Source: Membranihabitans marinus (GTDB lineage: Bacteria > Bacteroidota > Bacteroidia > Chitinophagales > Saprospiraceae). From it: a DNA stretch of 64,000 bases. Positions 52,184 through 60,467 of the stretch are shown one piece after another; position 1 is the stretch's first letter; each line of letters starts with the position of its first letter. The position numbers and the translations under genes are program-made. The notes below the pieces were generated by a model, which searched no databases, was not told where the DNA came from, and saw only the letters and a program-made list of their open reading frames with translations. Location: the NCBI RefSeq assembly GCF_019802045.1, contig NZ_JAHVHU010000004.1:329633-393632 (forward strand). Reading direction: 5' to 3'.

Positions 52184-55100
52184 TTAAAAATCAATGTTCA
52201 GCGTAAAAGTATAGTTTGCCGTATAGGGCATAAAAGAACGCTCACGGAATGAAGCATTACTTGACGTCCCCCGAAAACTTTCCGGATTCAGGTTGTTCGG
52301 CAAGGAATTGAGTAAATATCCCAGGTTTCTACCCGTAAATGCCAAATACATGTTCTGGGCTTTTATTTTCTGAGCGAACGATTTGGGCAGGTTATACCCA
52401 ACAGAAACATTTCGCAATGCGATGTATTTCACTTCATTGAACCAGTTGTCATTAATGACCCCACTACTCCATGCGCTGTTAAAATAGGTGTAAAGGCTAG
52501 CGTGCGTAGGCTCTACATACCCTGCATCGTATGCTTCCTGATAGGTCATCCCCCCTACATTAACCTGCTCTCCATCCGGGGCTGTAACCACCTGGTCGGC
52601 CGCAAACACCCCTTCGGGAATCAAGCCGTCATGGAAGGTCTGACCTTTCGTGTCCTCATATTCGCTGGTCCACGTGATTCCACCGTGGGCTTCATCACGA
52701 GCAGTCAACGAGCTCTCCAAATACCCGTAAGCCGTTCCATATTTGTTCGAATACGAAGCAATATGTCCACCAAACCGGGCATCTAGCAGAACAGAAACAC
52801 TCAGGTTTTTATACGAAAATGTATTCCCCCAGGACCCTTCAAAGTCAGGATTGATTTTACCAACTTCTTGTGCCTCATAACTCCTTGTATAATGCGCGCC
52901 TCTGCGATCGTCCTTCCAGGTCAAAACCTTATTCCCATTCCCGTCTTCCAACGGTTTTGTATCTGAATATAGCACACCATATTCTCCATCTTCAAAAGCC
53001 ACTGAACCTACTCTAAAATTACCGTAAGCAATATCTCCACCTAACCGTTTATACTCTCCCACTTCATCTCGAAGCTCCGACACTGTGGTGGTATTGTTCC
53101 AATAATTAAATGTGGATTCCCATTGAAAATCCCTGACTTGCACTGGAATCACTTTCAGCGACAGCTCAAACCCCTTATTGCTCAACGTACCGATATTCGT
53201 AAACATACTGCCAAAACCAGTTGATGATGGAATGGGTATGCTTCCGATCTGATTCGTAATAGACTCGTTGTAATAAGCAATATCCGCATTGATTCGCCCT
53301 GTAAACAATCTAAAGTCAAGCCCAACCTCCATGCTGTTTTTACGCTCAGGTTTGATATTTGGATCGACCAAAGTCGTTGATTTTGTATTGGTGTATATAA
53401 AATTACCCCCTGCAAGTTCATAAGATCCCAAACCATACCCTTTGTTGATCGTATATGGATTCGTATCGTTTCCAACCTGCGCCCAGGAAGCTCTAAACTT
53501 ACCAAATGAAATAAATGAAGGTAAATCAAAGGTTTCCGAAAGTATCCAGGAAGCACTCACTGATGGATAGAAATAGGAATAATTCCCCGAGCCATCAGAA
53601 TACACCAGTGCTGAGCTCCAGTCATTTCTTCCGGTGACATCAAGGTATAGTTGGTTTTTCCAGCCCAGACTTCCTAAGAAATACAGTGAATTGATTTGTT
53701 TTGTACCATTAATAGCTGCACTGGTCCGGGGTGTTTTCTTGGAGTTTCCAATATAAAATCGTCCGGGGACGATTAATCCTCCATCAGTCCAGGTTCGGGT
53801 ATATTGATTTTGCTGATCCCACATTTCCCCTCCTACGATGACATTGGTTGTCAGGTTTGTCCAATCCTTATTCAGGTTAGCGACCAGTTTTCCCGTACGT
53901 GTTCGATCGCCATCATTTCTCAATTCATAAAATCCACCATCCATGGCATACCCAGTTCCCAACTGTTGATTTTCATAAAATACCGAATAGTCGTTCATAT
54001 TTCCTTCAGCGTAAACCGAAATCCAATCAGCCAACTGGGCCGTAAGTCGTACGATAGGTCGGATCACTTGTTCTTTTCTGGTTGCATCCCACAAGTTATA
54101 CCTGAACCAGGTTCCATTACCAGGCACATTGGCATATTTATCCCCGTAACTGCTTTGCGGGGTCCCACCATGGGGCGCCTGATAAACCTCCTGCTGGCTC
54201 CATCGTTCGGTATCATACCAGGCGCGCCAGCTTCCTGTTGCAAAACTTCCGGACAAGTCGTTTCCTGGATTTGTTGCGCTGGAAGTCGTATAAGCTACCG
54301 ATGCATCCGCTGTTAACCAGGAAGAAAAGTTAAAAGATCCCTTAAACAAGAGGGAGTTTCGAGTAAATTTATTCGTAGGCATCACGCCGGTGCGGGTGTT
54401 GTAGGAATTGGATAGATAAAAACTTCCCCGGTCGTTGGCCCCACTCAGTCCCAAAGCCGTATTGGAATTCAGCCCGGTGTCATAAGCATCGACCATATTG
54501 CCCGGAAACGGTGAATAAGTCCGAATCTCCCGATCATAATCTTCGATGGGACGACCATCAAATTTGGGCCCCCACCCCAATGTCGTTGGGTAGCCTATTT
54601 TTGACATCATTTGCTGACCATTCACTTCCCTGGTACTCACCTGATTTATATCAAATCGATAATAATTTCCATCCGCATCTTTCTCGCCATACCCAATATA
54701 ACCAGCCAAGGTACCCGGACCGTACTCATATTGCAGATCCGGCTGCGCATAGACATCGGTAATGCCCAAAGATTGTGAAAAATTCACACCAAGTCCCTCT
54801 TGCCCTTTCCCGTCCTTATTCTTTATGACGATAGCTCCATTGATTCCCCGAGATCCATACAATGCAGTAGCAGCAGCTCCTTTTAATACAGAGACGGATT
54901 CAATATTGTCCGGATTCAGATTTTTAAGTATACTGCCAAAATCATTCGCATTTCCAGCCCAATCAGCGCTGGCATTGGATATGCCTGCTTCAACGATGAC
55001 ACCGTCAATTACAAATATGGGCTGATTGTTGTTCGAATTTAACACAGAGACTCCACGGAGTTGTATTTTATTATTTCCGAACAAACCCCCATCGGAAGAT

Positions 55101-55612
55101 CCAATACTCAGTCCGGCAGACTTCCCTTGAAGCGCTTCCACCGGATTAACGGTATTCAGCATCGCGATGTCCTCTCCTTTGAGTTCTGTCACAGCGTAGC
55201 CCAGTCGTTTGGTTTCCCGCTTGATCCCCAAAGCAGTGACCACTACTTCATCAAATAACAACCCAGGATTCAATTGAATTGTCAGATTCTCCTGGCCTGT
55301 ATAAGCCACTTCTTGGGGCTGATACCCCACGTAACTCACCTGCAGAACAGGATCCTCAGTTTGTAGGGTCAGGCTAAATTTTCCATCAAAATCCGTGGTG
55401 GTCCCGTTGTTTTCAGAACCTTTTTCCAGTACTGTAGCTCCGATAATAGCTTCTCCATTTTCGGCGTCCGTTATCGTTCCGGATACCGTTTGGGCATTCA
55501 CTCCAGTGGCGAATAGCAATAGAAGGAATAACGTGATAAATCCGGTACACCTTTCGCGTTGAATCGACGAAAGCGGTGAATTCTCACTCCGTAAAATATG
55601 TACTATTTTCAT
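52184..55612 (-). CDS. SusC/RagA TonB-dependent transporter, cassette 1
   Basis: 1142 residues, 86 more than its paralog at 45399-48569. Leader ending at GVNAQ (about residue 41), carboxypeptidase-like domain (VSGTITDAENGEAIIGATVL), plug start DEVVVTALGIKRETKRLGYA, and barrel ending in LNIDF. No STN domain, so control should come from the ROK protein encoded 118 bp upstream and not from surface signalling. The extra length relative to the paralog lies in barrel loops (for example around ARDEAHGGITWTSEYEDTKG), the parts that contact substrate, hinting at a different or larger ligand. Confidence 0.95.
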   Translation of the reverse strand: MKIVHILRSENSPLSSIQRERCTGFITLFLLLLFATGVNAQTVSGTITDAENGEAIIGATVLEKGSENNGTTTDFDGKFSLTLQTEDPVLQVSYVGYQPQEVAYTGQENLTIQLNPGLLFDEVVVTALGIKRETKRLGYAVTELKGEDIAMLNTVNPVEALQGKSAGLSIGSSDGGLFGNNKIQLRGVSVLNSNNNQPIFVIDGVIVEAGISNASADWAGNANDFGSILKNLNPDNIESVSVLKGAAATALYGSRGINGAIVIKNKDGKGQEGLGVNFSQSLGITDVYAQPDLQYEYGPGTLAGYIGYGEKDADGNYYRFDINQVSTREVNGQQMMSKIGYPTTLGWGPKFDGRPIEDYDREIRTYSPFPGNMVDAYDTGLNSNTALGLSGANDRGSFYLSNSYNTRTGVMPTNKFTRNSLLFKGSFNFSSWLTADASVAYTTSSATNPGNDLSGSFATGSWRAWYDTERWSQQEVYQAPHGGTPQSSYGDKYANVPGNGTWFRYNLWDATRKEQVIRPIVRLTAQLADWISVYAEGNMNDYSVFYENQQLGTGYAMDGGFYELRNDGDRTRTGKLVANLNKDWTNLTTNVIVGGEMWDQQNQYTRTWTDGGLIVPGRFYIGNSKKTPRTSAAINGTKQINSLYFLGSLGWKNQLYLDVTGRNDWSSALVYSDGSGNYSYFYPSVSASWILSETFDLPSFISFGKFRASWAQVGNDTNPYTINKGYGLGSYELAGGNFIYTNTKSTTLVDPNIKPERKNSMEVGLDFRLFTGRINADIAYYNESITNQIGSIPIPSSTGFGSMFTNIGTLSNKGFELSLKVIPVQVRDFQWESTFNYWNNTTTVSELRDEVGEYKRLGGDIAYGNFRVGSVAFEDGEYGVLYSDTKPLEDGNGNKVLTWKDDRRGAHYTRSYEAQEVGKINPDFEGSWGNTFSYKNLSVSVLLDARFGGHIASYSNKYGTAYGYLESSLTARDEAHGGITWTSEYEDTKGQTFHDGLIPEGVFAADQVVTAPDGEQVNVGGMTYQEAYDAGYVEPTHASLYTYFNSAWSSGVINDNWFNEVKYIALRNVSVGYNLPKSFAQKIKAQNMYLAFTGRNLGYLLNSLPNNLNPESFRGTSSNASFRERSFMPYTANYTFTLNIDF

Positions 55613-55663
55613 AATAAAGAGATTGAGTTAGTAAAAAATATTTCTGTTCAATGACAACCATGC

Positions 55664-55713
55664 CAAATCTAAAAAACCTAAAACCGGGTACCAGTCAGCT
55701 TTTATTTGACAAA
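55664..55713 (-). promoter_or_regulatory. Candidate promoter and operator upstream of the cassette-1 SusC
   Basis: TAGATTTG (minus, 55671-55664) matches TAnnTTTG exactly, 52 nt before the start codon. The 14-bp motif TTTGTCAAATAAAA (55713-55700) lies 28 nt upstream of it when measured end to start, and recurs at 48664-48651. No strong -33 element was seen, which is common at regulated promoters. Confidence 0.4.
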
Positions 55714-55730
55714 GGTTGTTGTTTCGTTCT

Positions 55731-56924
55731 TTAATTGACGCGCTCTAGAACTTGTACTTCTTCCAACCGGTCAACCACCAGGGCTGCTGCACCCACCAAT
55801 TCTGCAGCCGGTCCGAGTCTAGAAATTTTCAATTCGATCTTTTCAGCCAATTTTCCAATACTGTGTTCATTTATTGCTTGCTGAACTGGAGGTAACCAAT
55901 ATCTACCAGGCGACGAGCCCATTCCACTTAACACAATCAATCCGGGATTAAACAGGTGTATAAGAATAGATATCCCCCGTCCCAGATTTTGTCCCACTTG
56001 TCGAAGCAAACCGATAGAAAAAGTATCGCCCTGCTTCATCGCCTCAAATATCAACCCCACGGCCTCAGTGGGATCTTCCGGTAAACGGTCGGGTAAGGAG
56101 GTATATGCTCCGTCTGTCAGGCCTTCTCTTGCTGCATCCAACAAAACATATAATGAGCTTTCCGTTTCCAGGCAACCCAATTTACCGCAGCTGCATATTT
56201 TATTATTATCAAATAACGGGATGTGACTAAATTCACCGGCAAATCCTTTTTCTCCGCGAAACACCCGCTCAGCGATCACCACACCGAGACCAATACCCCA
56301 TCCTATATTTACCACAAGCGCATTGGGATGACCTTTAGCACACCCTTGTTTTAATTCGGCCAGCCCGATGAGTGATGAATCATTATCAATAAAAACGGAA
56401 AAACCCAGCACATCTTCCAGATAGGAGACAATCGAGGAAGTACCACTATCCAGAAAAGTATGGTTCACTCCCTTTATAGAATCGATAAAACCCGGCATAC
56501 CAATTCCTACACCCAAGATTTTTTCTCGATCAAGGTCACTTTCTACGATGGATTCTGATATAAATTCTCCAAGTTCTACGAGATCTTCTCCTGTTTTGGA
56601 CAGGCGAATGTTTCGGGAAATGGGACCGATGATCTGATTTCCATTGAGATCAAAAACTGCCAGAGTTGCTTTAATCTGATTCACGGCCACACCCACTGTA
56701 TAAAAGTTGTTGTCTTTGATGGCATACAACTGAGGTCGGCGTCCTCCGTTGGATTTAGCGAGACCACATTCCTCCAGAACTTCGTCTTCGATCATTTCAC
56801 TAATTAACGAACTGGTAAAAGGAATACTCTTTTTAATTTTTTTACTTAACTCCGCAACAGACAAATGATCACAACCATACATGTTTTTTATTAATTGGAC
56901 TTTGTACTTATTATCTAAATTCAT
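55731..56924 (-). CDS. ROK-family transcriptional regulator, cassette 1
   Basis: 397 residues. Winged helix at about 20-70 (SIPFTSSLISEMIEDEVLEE, GLAKSNGGRRPQLYAI), then the ROK domain: GVGIGMPGFID, DNDSSLIGLAELKQG, NIGWGIGLGVVIAERVFRGE and CSCGKLGCLETESSLYVL with the zinc-binding cysteines. It is collinear with the regulator at 48735-49928 over the full length and its winged helix is nearly the same, so the two may recognise the same operators while differing in the sugar pocket. It is the first gene of cassette 1. Confidence 0.94.
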   Translation of the reverse strand: MNLDNKYKVQLIKNMYGCDHLSVAELSKKIKKSIPFTSSLISEMIEDEVLEECGLAKSNGGRRPQLYAIKDNNFYTVGVAVNQIKATLAVFDLNGNQIIGPISRNIRLSKTGEDLVELGEFISESIVESDLDREKILGVGIGMPGFIDSIKGVNHTFLDSGTSSIVSYLEDVLGFSVFIDNDSSLIGLAELKQGCAKGHPNALVVNIGWGIGLGVVIAERVFRGEKGFAGEFSHIPLFDNNKICSCGKLGCLETESSLYVLLDAAREGLTDGAYTSLPDRLPEDPTEAVGLIFEAMKQGDTFSIGLLRQVGQNLGRGISILIHLFNPGLIVLSGMGSSPGRYWLPPVQQAINEHSIGKLAEKIELKISRLGPAAELVGAAALVVDRLEEVQVLERVN

Positions 56925-56960
56925 CAGAGCGAGTTAGATGGCTTTTTACCATTTCCTTCA

Positions 56961-56968
56961 CAAACCTA
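56961..56968 (-). promoter_or_regulatory. -7 element of the cassette-1 ROK gene
   Basis: TAGGTTTG on the minus strand, exact TAnnTTTG, 37 nt before the ATG at 56924 and followed by TGAAGG, as at the paralogous promoter (49969-49962). The spacer from here to 57160 holds no further gene. Confidence 0.5.
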
Positions 56969-57160
56969 AAAAATAGTTTTTAAATTATTTACTATCTTCT
57001 AAAGAATTTAGATAAGAAATTGAAAAGAAAATATCATTGCATGCACCAGCAATTTATATAATATGCTGATTACCGGTTACTTAACTGCAAGAAATTCAAT
57101 ATGTAGTTAAACTAACTAAAAAGACACCTCCCCAACAGATCGTTAAGGATATGAAAAGAA

Positions 57161-57292
57161 TTATTTCTCTTTTTGCCACTCTTGAATCATAGTACGAATG
57201 TCTTTACCACCCCGTATTGTGACTATGGCGGTCACCACGATATACCAGATCACAACTAAAATTACGATGAGTGTCCAAATCCAATGATTCAT
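57161..57292 (-). CDS. 43-residue single-span membrane protein, probable symporter accessory peptide
   Basis: ATG at 57292 to TAA at 57161. One hydrophobic helix (residues 4-25, WIWTLIVILVVIWYIVVTAI) is followed by a short charged tail (RGGKDIRTMIQEWQKEK). It begins 12 bp after the stop of the sodium:solute symporter gene and is preceded by an A-rich tract, so it is cotranscribed. The pattern of a tiny one-helix protein right after an SSS-type transporter is known for small accessory proteins of symporters. I cannot name the family with certainty. The Trp/Val/Ile-rich helix and clean charge change make chance reading unlikely. Confidence 0.75.
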   Translation of the reverse strand: MNHWIWTLIVILVVIWYIVVTAIVTIRGGKDIRTMIQEWQKEK

Positions 57293-57304
57293 ATTAATTG
57301 ACTT

Positions 57305-58774
57305 TTATTTTTCCATGTAAAATTTCAGGTTTGAACCAAACCACATCATAACAGCCGTTGCGATGTAAGTGGCCACACCAAATTTATAGGGCCCGATGGA
57401 TTCAAACAAACCCCGGGTAGCCTCTACTTCTTTAAAAATCAGGTACGACAATGGAATCACACATCCGGTGATAATAGCTGCAACGGCCCCCCAGTTGTTG
57501 GCTTTTTTCCAATAACAAGCAGCGATCAGTAACACACTCATACTGGATAAATAAATCGTCCCTGTTACCTGCAGATAAACCCACAAGTCACCTTTCAACG
57601 GATACCAAAGACCATATAGTAGTAAAAATATTCCAATCAAACCAATCAAGACCCGATTCCACAGCAAGCCTTTCCGGTCCGACCACAAACCCTTGTGAAT
57701 CGGTTTCATAATATCATTGTAGATCACCGAGCTCCAGGCAATCATATACGAGGAGTTGGTCGACATATCGGCTGCCAGCATAGCTGCTACCATAATCCCG
57801 ATGAGCCCCACAGGTAGTATCGCAGCCAGGAAGTGCGGCATCGCCATGATCGCTTCCGAACCACTAAATCGGTCCGTACCAAAATAATGAAGGGCCGCAA
57901 TGCCAATCAATGCCGGCAGGATAAACCGAACCAAAAAGAACGGAGCCGTCCCTTTGTAAATATTCATGGCCGTTTTGGTATTTCGGGCCGATAATGCTCT
58001 GGAAAGTGTCGTCTGCCAGGTCATCACAGAAGCAAATGCCAAAAAGATATCCAGGAAAATTCGATCGACCCCATACGTATCGCCCAAAAACGGATTGTAA
58101 GCAGCGGGACCTCGGACCGTATCCAAGGTATGTAGGAGATCCGACCACCCAAACTGGACCAACAGTAAAATGACCACCATGGTCAAGCCGATACTCATGA
58201 TCACAAACTGAATGTAATCTGTTATAAAAACTGAGATCATCCCCCCTAATATGGTATAGAGTGCCACTCCCAGCAGGATGACTGTCATCACCAATTCCAA
58301 ATAAACCATATCAAATCCACAGACGACCGTCAGAAAATTACCACCCATGCGCAGAAAAACCCCCATATTGAGCAATCCACCCAATACGATAACCACCCCG
58401 CTCGCCCACCGAACTTTGGTGCCAAATTTCACGTTGAATAATTCAGGCAGTGTAATCACTTCCTGATCACGGAGAGGCTTAATACAAAAGCCTGTCCACC
58501 CGACGATGAACATAGCTATCGCCGTCGTCACGCCCGGAGTGGTTCCGGCAAACCCATATTTGAACCCCAGTTCTGCATTGGCCATAAACGTAGCAATACC
58601 AAATTCTGTGGCAGCCAATGAGGCTATACCCAAATAAACATTGACGCTCCGGCCGGCTACGAGGAAATCCGTGACGTTACGCACATACTTTCGGGCCCAC
58701 AACCCGACCGTTACCGTTCCAGCCAAATAAATCAATACTATAGCGCCGTCAATAAAAAAGTTGAAGTTGGTCAT
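57305..58774 (-). CDS. Sodium:solute symporter (SSS family)
   Basis: 489 residues, 13 membrane helices. DFLVAGRSVNVYLGIASLAA (helix 1-2), the substrate/sodium region TEFGIATFMANAELGFKYGF, GVALYTILGGMISVFITDYI and the helix 8 pattern ADMSTNSSYMIAWSSVIYND mark the SSS fold. Divergent from betB with a 156-bp spacer, so it may be regulated with the choline genes. It is not close to the transporter at 62133-63737. Substrate is open; a betaine-, choline- or carboxylate-type compound would fit the context. Confidence 0.9.
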   Translation of the reverse strand: MTNFNFFIDGAIVLIYLAGTVTVGLWARKYVRNVTDFLVAGRSVNVYLGIASLAATEFGIATFMANAELGFKYGFAGTTPGVTTAIAMFIVGWTGFCIKPLRDQEVITLPELFNVKFGTKVRWASGVVIVLGGLLNMGVFLRMGGNFLTVVCGFDMVYLELVMTVILLGVALYTILGGMISVFITDYIQFVIMSIGLTMVVILLLVQFGWSDLLHTLDTVRGPAAYNPFLGDTYGVDRIFLDIFLAFASVMTWQTTLSRALSARNTKTAMNIYKGTAPFFLVRFILPALIGIAALHYFGTDRFSGSEAIMAMPHFLAAILPVGLIGIMVAAMLAADMSTNSSYMIAWSSVIYNDIMKPIHKGLWSDRKGLLWNRVLIGLIGIFLLLYGLWYPLKGDLWVYLQVTGTIYLSSMSVLLIAACYWKKANNWGAVAAIITGCVIPLSYLIFKEVEATRGLFESIGPYKFGVATYIATAVMMWFGSNLKFYMEK

Positions 58775-58857
58775 AAGGGGGATATTCGTATTTAACTCAC
58801 CGGCAATTTTAGCGGACTAAATATAGGAATAATAATGAAAAAGAGGGCTTCTCTCGA

Positions 58858-58889
58858 TTTCTGCCCCGCTATAAAATTTCTTATATTTG
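58858..58889 (+). promoter_or_regulatory. Promoter of betB
   Basis: TTTC (58858-58861), a 20-nt spacer and TATATTTG (58882-58889) match the Bacteroidota TTTG-N19-21-TAnnTTTG promoter with one mismatch. The betB ATG is about 41 nt downstream. It is the best complete promoter in the window. Confidence 0.7.
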
Positions 58890-58930
58890 CGGTTTATATA
58901 CCTGTATTCTAAATAATCCAAATCCAAACT

Positions 58931-60376
58931 ATGCTCTATTACAATGGCCAGCGACAAACCGGCACATCTAATCATTCTATTGAGAATATCAATCCAGCCA
59001 ATGGCCAAATAATCGGTACTATTCAAACTGCATCGGAAGATGACGTTCAAAAAGCCATAGAATCAGCAAAGTCGGGCTTTCGGATCTGGTCCGCCATGTC
59101 ACCCACCGAACGGGGCCGTATTTTGAGAAAAGCAGCCGAACTGTTGCGATCAAAAAATGATGAAATTGCCCGAATTGAGGTGGAAGATACAGGGAAACCT
59201 ATTTCAGAAGCACTCGAAGTAGATATTCATTCGGGAGCTGATGCCCTGGAGTATTATGGTGGAATTGCTGCCAGTCTTCACGGCGAACATTATGACCTGG
59301 GCGCCAGCTTCGCATACACCCGAAGGGAACCCCTGGGTATCTGTGCGGGCATCGGTGCATGGAATTACCCCATACAGATCGCCTGCTGGAAATCAGCTCC
59401 GGCTTTGGCATGTGGAAATGCCATGATATTTAAACCCGCCGAGTTGACACCCCGGTCAGCCGTTCTTCTAGCGGAGATTTATTCGGAAGCAGGACTTCCT
59501 GATGGCGTGTTTAATATTATTCAAGGAGAAGCAGAAGTCGGCCAGCTGCTGACTCGCCACCCGGATATACGGAAGGTCTCACTGACCGGAGAGGTAGGTA
59601 CCGGGAAAAAAGTGATGGCTGATGCAGCGGGATCATTGAAACATGTGACCCTGGAATTGGGTGGAAAATCTCCACTGATTATTTTTGACGATGCAGATAT
59701 TGATGAAGCTGTAAATGGTGCTTTACTGGCGAATTTTTACACCCAGGGTGAAATTTGTTCGAACGGGACCCGAGTCTATGTGGCGCAATCCATCAAAACT
59801 GAGTTTCTTAAAAAACTCATCGACAAAACTAAACTTCTGAAAACCGGTGATCCCATGGATATAAAAACCCAGGTCGGTGCGCTCATTAGCCGGGAGCATT
59901 TTGAAAAGGTTCTGACTTACATCGACAAGGGCAAAGAGGAAGCCACTTTGCTCTATGGTGGGGAACGATTTGAAGGCGATCAGGGGGAATGTAAGGACGG
60001 ATATTTTATTTCTCCTGCTATTTTCGAGACTGATGATGAATCGGCCTGCATCGTCCGAGAAGAAATATTCGGGCCTGTCATGACGGTGCTTCCTTTTACA
60101 GAAGAAACGGAGGTGGTTCGCAAGGCCAATGATACCATTTATGGGTTGGCCGCAGGAGTCTTCACCCGGGATCTAAAACGGGCACATCGGGTGGTCCAAC
60201 AACTCGAAGCGGGGATGTGCTGGATTAACAATTACAATGTCACACCGGTTGAAATTCCTTTTGGTCCTTACAAACAATCTGGCTTTGGAAAAGAAAATGG
60301 CCTGGTAACACTTGATGCGTACAGCCAGCTAAAAACGGTATACGTGGAAATGGACAAAATAGACAGCCCTTATTAA
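58931..60376 (+). CDS. betB: Betaine-aldehyde dehydrogenase
   Basis: 481 residues. Aldehyde dehydrogenase family with GAWNYPIQIACWKSAPALAC (cofactor region), the general base Glu in TLELGGKSPLI (about 242) and the catalytic Cys in TQGEICSNGTRV (about 276); EEIFGPVMTVLPF also fits. The wording around Cys (FYTQGEICSNGTRVYV) is that of BetB, which oxidizes betaine aldehyde to glycine betaine with NAD(P). The choline dehydrogenase gene follows 91 bp downstream, which supports the specific name. It should act in the cytoplasm to make the osmoprotectant. A good promoter lies upstream. Confidence 0.93.
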   Translation: MLYYNGQRQTGTSNHSIENINPANGQIIGTIQTASEDDVQKAIESAKSGFRIWSAMSPTERGRILRKAAELLRSKNDEIARIEVEDTGKPISEALEVDIHSGADALEYYGGIAASLHGEHYDLGASFAYTRREPLGICAGIGAWNYPIQIACWKSAPALACGNAMIFKPAELTPRSAVLLAEIYSEAGLPDGVFNIIQGEAEVGQLLTRHPDIRKVSLTGEVGTGKKVMADAAGSLKHVTLELGGKSPLIIFDDADIDEAVNGALLANFYTQGEICSNGTRVYVAQSIKTEFLKKLIDKTKLLKTGDPMDIKTQVGALISREHFEKVLTYIDKGKEEATLLYGGERFEGDQGECKDGYFISPAIFETDDESACIVREEIFGPVMTVLPFTEETEVVRKANDTIYGLAAGVFTRDLKRAHRVVQQLEAGMCWINNYNVTPVEIPFGPYKQSGFGKENGLVTLDAYSQLKTVYVEMDKIDSPY

Positions 60377-60467
60377 TTCCTTCCTTTAGCATGTATGATC
60401 TCTTTCTAATTGCACGGGATCGCAATGTATAAAAGGAACAAATGAACTTCAAAAATAAAAAGAACAT

